This document shows positions 7,838 through 15,855 of a stretch of DNA of 64,000 nucleotides, piece by piece. This DNA comes from Nonomuraea thailandensis (lineage in GTDB: Bacteria; Actinomycetota; Actinomycetes; Streptosporangiales; Streptosporangiaceae). The stretch lies in contig NZ_JAMZEB010000002.1 of NCBI RefSeq assembly GCF_024172165.1, positions 9,522,501-9,586,500 on the forward strand. Reading direction: 5' to 3'. The notes below the pieces were generated by a model that worked only from the letters and a program-made list of their open reading frames with translations, was not told where the DNA came from and did not search any database. The position numbers were made by a program, and so were the translations under genes. The first letter of the stretch is position 1, and every line of letters starts with the position of its first letter.

Positions 7838-9974
7838 CCGACCAACACCTCGTCTCCAGCCCCGACCACTCGCCGTCGGCCTCGGTATTCACCGGCGCCG
7901 ATGTCTGCGAGTTGGCCGGGCTCACCGTGCTGCCCGGATCCGTTCGTCCCGTGTTCGACCAGGACGTCTGGGTTCTGGACGGGTTGGCCGACGCACACCG
8001 GATGATGGGCGCGGTCGAGAAACGGTGGGACTTCACCGCGATCACGAACCCGGCATGGCGGCGGATGGCCAAAGAACTCATGCTCGCCCTGCTCGCGCCG
8101 ACCCACGAGGCGGTCGCCCGACTCCCGCACGCGCACCGCGAACGCCTGAGCCCCCGCACCTGCCGCAAACACCTCAACAGCCTGATCAAGTGGCTGTCCT
8201 GGCTGGACAATCATCACGTCCGCAGCCTGGCCGAGGTCACCCAGCTGCACTGCGACCAGTTCCTGCAACACGCGTTCGTCAAGCACGACCCGAACGGAAT
8301 CCCCACCGAGACCGCGAACACGCCGGGCAGCGTCGCCGCCCGCGTCTGGGTGCTCCAGCTGGTCGCGATCTACGGCGAACTGTTCAGCACCGACCGCTAC
8401 CAGCCCGGATTCACCCCCTGGAACGGCAAGCCAGCCAACACCGTCGCCGGGCACCAGCGCGCCGGGGAGAACAGGACCCCGCCGGTCCCGCTGCCCGTCC
8501 TGCAACCGCTGCTGGCGGCCTGCCTCTACCTGGTCGACACCATCGGACCGCAGCTCGTTGAGCTGCGCGAGGAGTTCCGCCGGGCCCCCGAGTGGGGCAG
8601 CGCGCCACCGGGACGATTGACCGGCGCCTGGCCAACGGCTGGAGCCCGGCCGACCCGGTACTGCCGGTCAACCTCAGCCCGCTGGGGCGTCAGCTCGGCT
8701 ACGGCAAGCTGCTGCTGCGCCACGTCGAGCAGATCCGGCCCCACCTCGAACACGCCGTCCGGGTGCTGGGGGTCGAGCATGCCTGGGGCCGCAACGCGGC
8801 ACCAGTGGTCGGCGCGGACGGCGGCGAGCCCCGCGCCTGGACGCTTCCGGTGTCCTACCACGAGATCCGCGGCCTGGTCACCGCGGTCCGCACCGCCTGC
8901 CTGATCCTCACTGCGGCGGCCAGCGGCATGCGGACCAGCGAACTGCTGGAACTACGCATCGGCTGCCGACGGCCTCCCCTCACGATCACGGGCGGCGGCC
9001 AACGCTTCCGCCTAGCCAGCAAGGTCATCAAGGGTCGACAGTTCGGCGGCGAGGACGACGAGTGGGTCGTCGTCGCCGAGGTCGACCAGGCGATCGCGCT
9101 CGCCGAACGTCTCCACGGCGGCGGCACCGGCGAACCCGTGTTCGGCGCGATGGTCTTCCACACCAGCTACCCACGGCTGCGGAACTGGATCAACGGCCCG
9201 GCCGGGCAGCGACTCGGCCTGACACCGATCCCCGCCGGCCCGCTCAACCTGCGGATGCTGCGCCGCACGCTGGCGCAGGAACTCGCGCAACGCCCCGGCG
9301 GACTGCTCGCGGCGAAGATCCACCTCAAGCACGTCTCGACCGCCACCACCGAGGGCTACGCCAACCGCCCCGGCGGATCACAAGCCCTCTTCCACGCCGA
9401 AGTCCAGGAACTGGAAGAAGAACACCACCTCCGCCTGACCATCAACGCATTCCGCCAGTACCAGGCCGGACAGCTCCCCGCCGGACCCGGTGCCCGCGGC
9501 CTCATCGCGACCTTCACCCGCATCGACAACGCGCTGCGGGACAGCGCACCGGCCGAGCCGACGGTGCTGGACACCGACCGGCGAATCGAGAACCTACTCC
9601 GCGCGCAAGCCGCAAGCCTGCACGTCGGCCCAGCCAACTACTGCTGGTTCCGCGACCCGTCCAAAGCGCTCTGCCTACGACTGGCCGGGACCACACAGGC
9701 GACACGGCCGCTGATCGGACTGTGCGACTCGGCTCGCTGCCCGCAGGCCACCCACCACGCCTGCCACCGACCGATCTGGGCCGAGCAGGCGGCCACCTTC
9801 CAAGCGTTCCTCGGCAACCCCAGAGTCCCCACGGGAGAGAAGACCCGGCTTCGGCGCGAGCACGACCGTGTCCAACGAGTGCTCGACAGCCTCGACGAGG
9901 CCACCAGCACCGCTGGGAGCACACCCGCATGTCCTCCGGTTCCGACTGGCGAGCCCGACATATGCAGAAGTTAG
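7834..9974 (+). pseudogene. Large tyrosine recombinase, frameshifted
   Basis: The gene starts GTG at 7834, overlapping the previous stop by 4 bp, and would encode about 713 residues. The N-terminal half includes a core-binding SAM-like region (SPRTCRKHLNSLIKWLSWLD). After EFRRAPEWG the frame is lost. It continues in another frame as QRATGTIDRRLANGW. One missing G in the run at 8594-8597 explains this exactly. The catalytic half shows ASGMRTSELLELR (Arg), LRMLRRT and KHVSTATTEGY (His and Tyr). It may be a sequencing error in a homopolymer or a real null. It pairs with the preceding recombinase as one mobile unit. Confidence 0.7.
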
Positions 9975-10624
9975 GACTTACTGCGTGCGAAAAGAATCGC
10001 TTGCTGAGCTTTCGCATCCGGGTCGAGCAGCATCTGAGCCTCGACCACGAAACCGGCATCGCGCAGCCAGGATGCCACCTGGTCAGGCTGACGGCGGTGG
10101 ACATGGACCTTCATCGGGTGACCGCCATAGCCCTCCGTCATCAACCGCGACTCGTCGCCGACGTGAAACAGGAGCTGCAGCGGTCCGCCGGGACGCAATG
10201 CTCGGTGGAAGTGCCCGAACACAGTCGGCACCTCGTCGTCGGGGATGTGGATCAACGACTGCCAGGCGAGCAGGCCGGCCACCGAAGCGACGGGGAGGTC
10301 CAGGTCCGTCATCGAGCCTACCTCGAACCGCAGGCCGGGGTGGTCGCGCCGGGCCACGTCGATCATCCCAGGGGAGAGGTCGACACCGAAGGCGTCGACA
10401 CCGAGCTCATGCAGGTGGGCGGTGACTTCACCGGGGCCGCAGCCGACGTCCGCGACCGGCCCGCCGCCAGCGACTCGCACGCTGTCGGCGAACAACGCCA
10501 GAGCCGCGCGCAGGTACTGGTGTCCGGCGAGGGCGCCGCGCACTTGGTCGGCATAGCTGACCGCGACCGTGTCATAAGAGGTTCGGGTGTCGGCCAACCA
10601 GTCATCCGTGGTCATGACCAGCAC
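9971..10624 (-). CDS. Class I SAM-dependent methyltransferase
   Basis: About 215 residues with a clear class I methyltransferase fold. Motif I is VADVGCGPGEVTAHL, the acidic end of strand 2 is in FGVDLSPGMI, and LAWQSLIHIPDDE and ALRPGGPLQLLFHVGDE correspond to motifs III-IV and the post-III strand. No target is indicated. A GTG at 10624 and an ATG at 10615 (MTTDDWLADTRTSYDTVA) are both possible starts; relatives often begin at the latter. It converges on the recombinase gene (overlap 4 bp) and diverges from the truncated DUF3631 gene, so it came in with the insert that replaced the left part of element 1. Confidence 0.82.
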   Translation of the reverse strand: MLVMTTDDWLADTRTSYDTVAVSYADQVRGALAGHQYLRAALALFADSVRVAGGGPVADVGCGPGEVTAHLHELGVDAFGVDLSPGMIDVARRDHPGLRFEVGSMTDLDLPVASVAGLLAWQSLIHIPDDEVPTVFGHFHRALRPGGPLQLLFHVGDESRLMTEGYGGHPMKVHVHRRQPDQVASWLRDAGFVVEAQMLLDPDAKAQQAILFARSKS

Positions 10625-10646
10625 GATATTCCATGATCACGACCTC

Positions 10647-11864
10647 GTGGACGGCCGACGCAGAGAGACCGATCATCGGCCGCCGGACCGGCTACGCGTC
10701 GCGCTGACTCGCTACGTCATCCTGCCCAGCGACCAGGCCGCCGACGCCGTCACCCTGTGGATCGCCGCCACCCACGCCCAGCCCGCCCTCGCGCACGCCC
10801 CCCGCCTGGTCGCCCGCGGCCCCGAAAAGCGGTGCGGCAAGTCCCGGTTGCTGGACATCGTGGAGGCCACCTGCCATGACCCGTTCATCACCGTCAACAG
10901 CTCATCGCCGGCCATCTACCGCTCCATCACCGACGACCCGCCCACCATCCTCGTGGACGAAGCCGACACCATCTTCGGCCCCAAAGCCGACGGCAACGAA
11001 GACCTACGCGGCCTGCTCAACGCCGGCCACCAACGCAACCGGCCCGCCAAACGCTACGACGCCGCCCGCAACCAGGTCGAATCCATCCCCACCTTCGCTA
11101 TGGCCGCCCTGGCCGGCATCGGCGCCATGCCCGACACCATCGAAGACCGCGCCGTCGTCATCCGCATGCGCCGCCGCGGCCCCGGCGAGAAAGCCGCCCC
11201 CTACCGGCACCGCCGCGACCGCACCCCACTGCGCGACCTGGCCGCCGCCCTTAACCAGTGGCTACGCGCCGACCTGACCCGACTGGAGGAGGCCGAACCC
11301 GCCATGCCCGTCGAAGACCGCGCCGCCGACACCTGGGAACCCCTGGTCATCATCGCAGACCACGCCGGCGGCACCTGGCCCGACCGCGCCCGCGCCGCCG
11401 CCCTCGCCCTCACCGCCGAGGCCGACGACAACGGCCGCCCAACCCCCGGGCTGCGCCTGCTCACCGACTGTCGCACCGCCTTCGGCACCGACACCGCCCC
11501 GCCCACTGCCACCCTCCTGGAACGGCTCAAGGCCAACCCCGAAGGCGGCTGGAACGAATACGGCCCCACCGGCCTAACCGCGATGAAGCTCGGCGTGATG
11601 CTGCGCGAATACGACATCCGCTCCGACACCATCCGCTTCCCTCGCCCAATCGGGCAGGCCAAGGGCTACCACCGCGGTGACTTCACCGACGCCTGGCAGC
11701 GCTACTGCCCCGCCGACGACCCCGCCCCGGACGGCCACGACCGGCCTTCCGAGGGCGCCGACGACGCCGACGTCGTGCAGTTCGGCAGGGGAGCCCGTAC
11801 CAGCCGTACCAGCCTCGAATCCCCAGGTCAAAGCGGTACGGCTTGCAACCCTGGTACGGCTTAA
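10647..11864 (+). CDS. DUF3631 replication-associated ATPase, 5' end replaced (element 1)
   Basis: From DRLRVALTRYVILPS onward this is a close paralogue of the protein at 43,345. It has a Walker A-like RGPEKRCGKSRLLDIVEA, a Walker B-like TILVDEADTIFG, and the DUF3631 region (GHQRNRPAKRYDA, IEDRAVVIRMRRR, TWEPLVIIADHAG). DUF3631 proteins accompany primases in phages and AICEs and probably act as replicative helicases. The first dozen residues differ from the paralogue because the gene was joined to foreign DNA at about 10,680. GTG at 10647 or ATG at 10614 could restart it, neither with a good ribosome-binding site. The primase-polymerase partner present in element 3 is missing here. Confidence 0.72.
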   Translation: MDGRRRETDHRPPDRLRVALTRYVILPSDQAADAVTLWIAATHAQPALAHAPRLVARGPEKRCGKSRLLDIVEATCHDPFITVNSSSPAIYRSITDDPPTILVDEADTIFGPKADGNEDLRGLLNAGHQRNRPAKRYDAARNQVESIPTFAMAALAGIGAMPDTIEDRAVVIRMRRRGPGEKAAPYRHRRDRTPLRDLAAALNQWLRADLTRLEEAEPAMPVEDRAADTWEPLVIIADHAGGTWPDRARAAALALTAEADDNGRPTPGLRLLTDCRTAFGTDTAPPTATLLERLKANPEGGWNEYGPTGLTAMKLGVMLREYDIRSDTIRFPRPIGQAKGYHRGDFTDAWQRYCPADDPAPDGHDRPSEGADDADVVQFGRGARTSRTSLESPGQSGTACNPGTA

Positions 11865-11932
11865 GCCGTACCACTCAAAAAGCCGTACCGACCCTGACCA
11901 GCCAAAACGAAGCTGGTACGGCTGGTACGGCT
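11793..11932. repeat. Iterons AGCCGTACC / GGTACGGCT (element 1)
   Basis: Seven exact 9-bp copies in both orientations (11802, 11835, 11853, 11864, 11881, 11915, 11924) and one variant (11793). The pair at 11853 and 11864 forms a palindrome centred on TTAA. They span the end of the DUF3631 gene and the gap before xis. The same place in element 3 has diverged copies. An origin or a binding site for the replication or Int/Xis proteins is likely. Confidence 0.7.
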
Positions 11933-12026
11933 ACCCCCTCAAAACTGCGCCAACGAGCCCCGAGCAGGGCTCCGAGAGCTGCTTTCGCGCCTCATGCTGA
12001 TCATGAATCCGGAAGGACTCACGCTC

Positions 12027-12218
12027 ATGGCCACCACCGCAGGGAAGCCCATGACCGTCGCCGAGTTCTGCACCGAACTCGGCATAGCACGCTCCACCTT
12101 TTACGACCGGCGCCAGAAAGGCCGTGCTCCGCGCTGCCTCAAGCTCCCCAACGGCGATCTGCGCATTCGCCGCACAGACTACGACCGCTGGCTGAGTAGC
12201 CTGGAGGATGCTGCGTAA
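12027..12218 (+). CDS. xis: Excisionase, helix-turn-helix (element 1)
   Basis: A 63-residue MerR-like DNA-binding protein. TVAEFCTELGIARSTFYDRR is the helix-turn-helix and LPNGDLRIRRTDYDRWL the wing and second helix. It is nearly identical to the xis of element 3 and related to that of element 2. The ATG at 12027 follows GGAAGGA with a 9-bp gap, so the upstream in-frame starts are not used. The stop overlaps the integrase ATG by one base, the standard xis-int arrangement. It should direct excision with the neighbouring integrase. Confidence 0.88.
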   Translation: MATTAGKPMTVAEFCTELGIARSTFYDRRQKGRAPRCLKLPNGDLRIRRTDYDRWLSSLEDAA

Positions 12219-13675
12219 TGGAAACTAGCTACAACGTTCGCATCTGGAAAACGGACATATACAAGGGCGCCAAGGTCACTACGTACACCGTCCGATGGAG
12301 AGTAGGCGAAAGGCCCTTCAAGGAGCCATTCCGCGGCAAAACGCAGGCAGACAACTTCAAGGCAGAACTGACAGTCGCGGCCAACAGAGGCGAAGCATTC
12401 AGCGTCGAAGATGGGCGACCGATCTCGTGGAGGCGGGACGAACAAGCCCTAAGCTGGTTCAAATTCGCTTGCGCCTATACGGATGCTAAATGGTCGTACG
12501 CCTCGGGGAACCACCGTAAGAGCATCGCCGAAGCACTCACCGATGCCACCGAAGTGCTACTAGTAAGCGATGCAGGACGGCCCGACCAGAAAGAGCTTCG
12601 TGCGGCACTACGCGGTTGGGTTTTCAGTACGCGAGTCCGCGACGGCGCAGAACCTGCCAAAGGTCCGCACGCGGCCATGCGTTGGCTGGACCCTCCCGAG
12701 GACATCCAGCACGTAGTTCGGTGGCTGCAGGAGAACACCATCGACGTCCTAGAACTGACTCGCCCCAAGCGCGGCCCACTCCTCACGCGGGCCGTGCTTG
12801 ATCGGATCAGTCGCAAGCAGGATGGCACGGCCGCAGCGGGCAACACAGTTAAGCGTAAACGGCAAGTCCTCAACAACGCTTTCAAGTTCGCCCGGGAGAT
12901 CAGCGCCCTGCAGGCTAATCCGCTCGACAGCGTTACGTGGACCAAACCGAGAACTGATGAGGCCGTAGATCCTGGTGTCGTAGCGAACCGCGAACAAGCC
13001 CGCGCCATCCTTGCCGAGGTAGCAAAGGAAGGTGCCATGGGTAAACGGCTCGCGGCCTTCTTCGGTTGCATGTACTACGCCGCCCTACGCCCAGAAGAGG
13101 TCATCGACTTGCGCACAGAGAACATCAGAAAGCTTCCCGAAAGTGGTGAATGGGGGGAATTCGTTCTTACGAACTCCGACCCAGAGGTCGGCACTAAGTG
13201 GACGGACGACGGCAAAGCGCGGCAACGCCGCGGACTCAAGCACCGCCCGGTGAAAGCAAAGCGCCAGGTACCCATCCACCCGGATCTCGTGGCACTCCTA
13301 CGCGCCCATCGCGCCGAGTTCAACCATGGTCGTGAGGGCCGCATTTTCACCGGTCCGCGCGGCGGCATCATCCGCGACAGCACCTATCTGCCGGTCTGGC
13401 ACAAGGCACGCGAGCGTGCCCTCAGCCCCACTGAGCAAGCGTCGGGCATCGCGGCGCGGCCGTACGACTTTCGGCACGCCTGCGTGTCCACCTGGCTGAA
13501 CGCCGGCGTGAACCCTCCCCAGGTTGCAGAGTGGGCCGGCCACAGCGTGGACGTTCTTTTGCGGGTGTATGCGAAGTGCATCGCGGGCGGCCAGGTCGAA
13601 GCCATGCGCCGCATCGAAACGGCGCTCCCCCCGGCCGCCCCCGCTGAGCAGCCGGACGTCCCCGAGGCAGACTAA
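12218..13675 (+). CDS. int: Tyrosine site-specific integrase (element 1)
   Basis: A 485-residue phage-type integrase. The N-terminal arm-binding region begins SYNVRIWKTDIYKG. The core-binding domain lies around TVKRKRQVLNNAFKFARE. The catalytic residues sit in YYAALRPEEVIDLR (Arg), YDFRHACVSTWL (His-Arg box), WAGHSVDVLLRVYAKC (His and the nucleophile Tyr). It is closely similar to the integrase of element 3. The gene appears intact even though the rest of the element is broken, so it could still act on the att sites of the array. It recombines the 3' end of tRNA-Tyr, lying about 125 bp away. Confidence 0.92.
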   Translation: METSYNVRIWKTDIYKGAKVTTYTVRWRVGERPFKEPFRGKTQADNFKAELTVAANRGEAFSVEDGRPISWRRDEQALSWFKFACAYTDAKWSYASGNHRKSIAEALTDATEVLLVSDAGRPDQKELRAALRGWVFSTRVRDGAEPAKGPHAAMRWLDPPEDIQHVVRWLQENTIDVLELTRPKRGPLLTRAVLDRISRKQDGTAAAGNTVKRKRQVLNNAFKFAREISALQANPLDSVTWTKPRTDEAVDPGVVANREQARAILAEVAKEGAMGKRLAAFFGCMYYAALRPEEVIDLRTENIRKLPESGEWGEFVLTNSDPEVGTKWTDDGKARQRRGLKHRPVKAKRQVPIHPDLVALLRAHRAEFNHGREGRIFTGPRGGIIRDSTYLPVWHKARERALSPTEQASGIAARPYDFRHACVSTWLNAGVNPPQVAEWAGHSVDVLLRVYAKCIAGGQVEAMRRIETALPPAAPAEQPDVPEAD

Positions 13676-13750
13676 CGATCTTCGGCGCGTATTCGGCGCA
13701 GCCACCCGTACAGAGTCGGTGTCAGCCGTAGGCGGCCGGGCACAACGCAA

Positions 13751-13787
13751 GAGGCCCGTCACCGCGTTTCCGCTGGTGACGGGCCTC
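13751..13787. terminator. Perfect 13-bp hairpin beside att1
   Basis: GAGGCCCGTCACC (13751-13763) and GGTGACGGGCCTC (13775-13787) form a perfect stem with an 11-nt loop. It lies between the integrase stop and the tRNA fragment and can serve int (plus) and the former tRNA transcript (minus). An identical hairpin lies beside the intact tRNA. Confidence 0.8.
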
Positions 13788-13799
13788 TTCCCGCTGGTG

Positions 13800-13849
13800 T
13801 GGCAGGTGCAAGGTTCGAACTTGCGTAGGCTGAGCCGACGGTTTTACAG
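13800..13849 (-). repeat. att1: 50-bp tRNA-Tyr 3'-end fragment
   Basis: These 50 bp are identical to 46,423-46,472, the anticodon loop-to-3'-end part of tRNA-Tyr, and to 29,749-29,798. The fragment starts in the anticodon loop and lacks the 5' half, so it is not a tRNA gene. It marks the boundary of elements 1 and 2 and is an attachment-site core. Confidence 0.92.
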
Positions 13850-13925
13850 CTCGTGACTGCTTCCAGGTCGGCAGGGCATCTGACCTGCGGTGCAACCTTA
13901 CTTCAGCGCCATGCACTCCATGATC

Positions 13926-13945
13926 ATTGCACGTATATTGCACGT
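13926..13945. promoter_or_regulatory. Integrase arm-type sites, left end of element 2
   Basis: ATTGCACGTATATTGCACGT contains a tandem TTGCACGT pair. At the right end of element 2 a related ATTGCACGCATATTGG lies at 29,634-29,649 and GCGTATTGG at 29,585-29,593. Matching repeats at both ends and outside the core fit arm-type binding sites for the integrase N-terminal domain. Confidence 0.5.
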
Positions 13946-14114
13946 CACGACTGGGTATGCCAGACGGGACTTCCTCACACAGCAACTCCCGGCAGAGACA
14001 TCTCTACTCGCGCTTCCATTCAGGTGGACCCCGCAGAGCCGCTGTGACATCCTGATTGGCTCGCTTCCTGCGGGCGCCGCTATAGGGCTTGTTTACCGAA
14101 CAGGGGGCGTCACC

Positions 14115-15494
14115 ATGGCGATTCAGTACGACGACATGTGGAAAGCCACCGCTGCGCTGATGCAAGAGGCACTGGCGGAGCTGAGTGCGGCCGAGCCCGA
14201 GCCGATCTTCGCTGAATATGTAGGCAGGGACGGTTGGTGGCGCGCTGGGCAAGAAACACTGGTGCTGGTTCGGCGTCGACACTGGCAGCATCCGGCCGTG
14301 CTAGTCAGTCATGACTGGTGGAATCAGCTGCCGGGGATGCCGACCTTCTGTACGGCGCTTGCCAGTCATCCGGAGCTGAGCCGCAGGGTCAACACGTTGA
14401 TTGGATTCGACTTCTCGGCAACGAGCCGAGAGCTGACCCAGGTACTGATCGCTGACTTGCTGACGCCGTTGGTCGAGGCGAACAGCACCTACGTCTTCGA
14501 CCAAGCCCTCTTCGACGAAACGTACGAGCGGGTGGAGGCTGGCCTGCTCGCCTCGACTGTCCGACTGGTGCAGGCGGTGCCGTTGCTCGGTTTCGACATG
14601 GCCCTGCATCCCGAGGTGTCCTTGGGGGACGGTATGGTCCTCCGACTCATGACCGATGCCGAACTGTCAGCCGCCATTCAGACTGGTCTGCCGGACCAGG
14701 CGACATCGAGCACCTTGAGCCGGACGGTGTCGAGGTTCTATCAGCGTGCCGTAGTTAAGGTGACCACCTATCCGATTCGGGTCGGGGAGGTGGACGGACC
14801 GATCAACGTACCGCCCTCGATTGAGGAGGAGGTGCTGCGACTTCAGATCGCGCTGAGGCTAGTTTGCGGGGGCTCCGTAACAGTCGGCCGATCGTTCCAG
14901 ATGCAGCATCCTGACGATTTCGACGCCAATCCTGGCTATTCGGCTTCGCTCAGTTGGAGCCAAGCGCCCGACTTGGCACGGCCCACGCTGCTTCTCAGTA
15001 CGGCCGACGCCATGTCGGTCCAGCAGCTGATGACGATGCTTGCCACCCCGTCTGTCACGCAAGATCGGCCGCTTCAGATGGCGATCCGCCGTCTTGTGTT
15101 GGCTGGGTCCCGTGGCCTGCCGGAGGATCGTCTAGTAGATCTTATGGTGGCTGCTGAAGCTATGTTCATTCACGGCGCTGGGCATGGCAGGACCCAGCGC
15201 AAGAAGGCTCTAATCGCCTCAGGCGCGGCAAGCCTGCTCGATAGAGACCCCGAACTCGGCGCGTCCGCGGCCGCTATCTCAGGCTTCATGTCGAAGGCAT
15301 ACAATCTCCGAAACCATCAAGTTCATGCTGACCCAGGCGTAGCCCCCTCGATGAGCCTGCTGGACGGCTCCCTGGCATCCACGTTCCAAGCCGTCGTGGA
15401 GGACCTAGAGCGCGTGATGCGCCGTGCCGTCACCTTGGCAATTCAACAGACCGTCGCGGCCACTCCTCCGCTCCCTACCGGACCTCCGGTTTAA
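14115..15494 (+). CDS. ApeA-like HEPN-domain protein, possible abortive-infection factor
   Basis: A 459-residue protein with no membrane segment. The N-terminal 330 residues are unrecognised. The C-terminal part is helical and carries RNHQVH (Arg399, His404), the R-x4-H signature of HEPN RNases, preceded by a long helix around LVDLMVAAEAMFIHG. This layout resembles ApeA-type and related large HEPN proteins that degrade RNA during phage infection. The ATG at 14115 is chosen for the GGGGG ribosome-binding site; the frame extends upstream to 13890 without one. It lies alone just inside the left att of element 2, typical of accessory cargo. The defence role is inferred. Confidence 0.65.
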   Translation: MAIQYDDMWKATAALMQEALAELSAAEPEPIFAEYVGRDGWWRAGQETLVLVRRRHWQHPAVLVSHDWWNQLPGMPTFCTALASHPELSRRVNTLIGFDFSATSRELTQVLIADLLTPLVEANSTYVFDQALFDETYERVEAGLLASTVRLVQAVPLLGFDMALHPEVSLGDGMVLRLMTDAELSAAIQTGLPDQATSSTLSRTVSRFYQRAVVKVTTYPIRVGEVDGPINVPPSIEEEVLRLQIALRLVCGGSVTVGRSFQMQHPDDFDANPGYSASLSWSQAPDLARPTLLLSTADAMSVQQLMTMLATPSVTQDRPLQMAIRRLVLAGSRGLPEDRLVDLMVAAEAMFIHGAGHGRTQRKKALIASGAASLLDRDPELGASAAAISGFMSKAYNLRNHQVHADPGVAPSMSLLDGSLASTFQAVVEDLERVMRRAVTLAIQQTVAATPPLPTGPPV

Positions 15495-15840
15495 GTCCTC
15501 GGGATTAGGCGCGCCCTTGGCTTGGAATCAGACCGCAACCACGTTGACGGTGAGCCGTGCTGAGGAACGAAGCACGGATCGTCGATCGCCCCCAGCAATC
15601 TACGACGACCAGCCACGCCGCGGCGATCGTAGGGCTGCATGTGTGTGGCAGCGTGGCAACCCCGGCCGGTGCGTTCGGCCCGTACGGCGGAGCCGGCGTG
15701 CGGCGCCCGGCCCGGTGTCCCGCCGTCGTCCGGGACCGGCCCCCAGGCCGCACGCCCGGACGGCGGGCGGGCGGAGGGCCGGGGGTACGGTGGCGCGCCG
15801 CGCCGCCGCCTTGATACCTATGAGAGCAATTCGGCAACAT
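15495..15840. other. Non-coding gap between HEPN gene and IS
   Basis: No gene is supported here. The segment 15,660-15,815 is extremely G+C rich, and the final 30 bp are A+T-rich DNA that forms the IS target. I see no terminator with confidence. Confidence 0.4.
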
Positions 15841-15855
15841 ACAGTCAGTCAACAG

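Larger units (their letters stand above)
6571..13849. mobile_element. Element 1: degraded AICE remnant at tRNA-Tyr
   Basis: This is the leftmost and most damaged element of the tandem array. Its right end (DUF3631 gene, iterons, xis, int, att) matches the right end of element 3 closely in gene order and sequence. Its regulatory, transfer and primase genes are missing. The left part is occupied by a recombinase pair and a methyltransferase, and the join to the DUF3631 gene lies at about 10,680. No left att copy of the tRNA is visible, so it probably cannot excise alone. Confidence 0.7.

Noticed and set aside
9062..10636. Long plus-strand frame over the second recombinase and methyltransferase
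   Set aside because: Out-of-frame shadow, Arg/Pro-rich; the overlapping genes show clear catalytic motifs.
13800..13849. tRNA-Tyr fragments at 13,800 and 29,749 as tRNA genes
   Set aside because: Both begin in the anticodon loop and lack the acceptor 5' strand and D arm; they are att cores.
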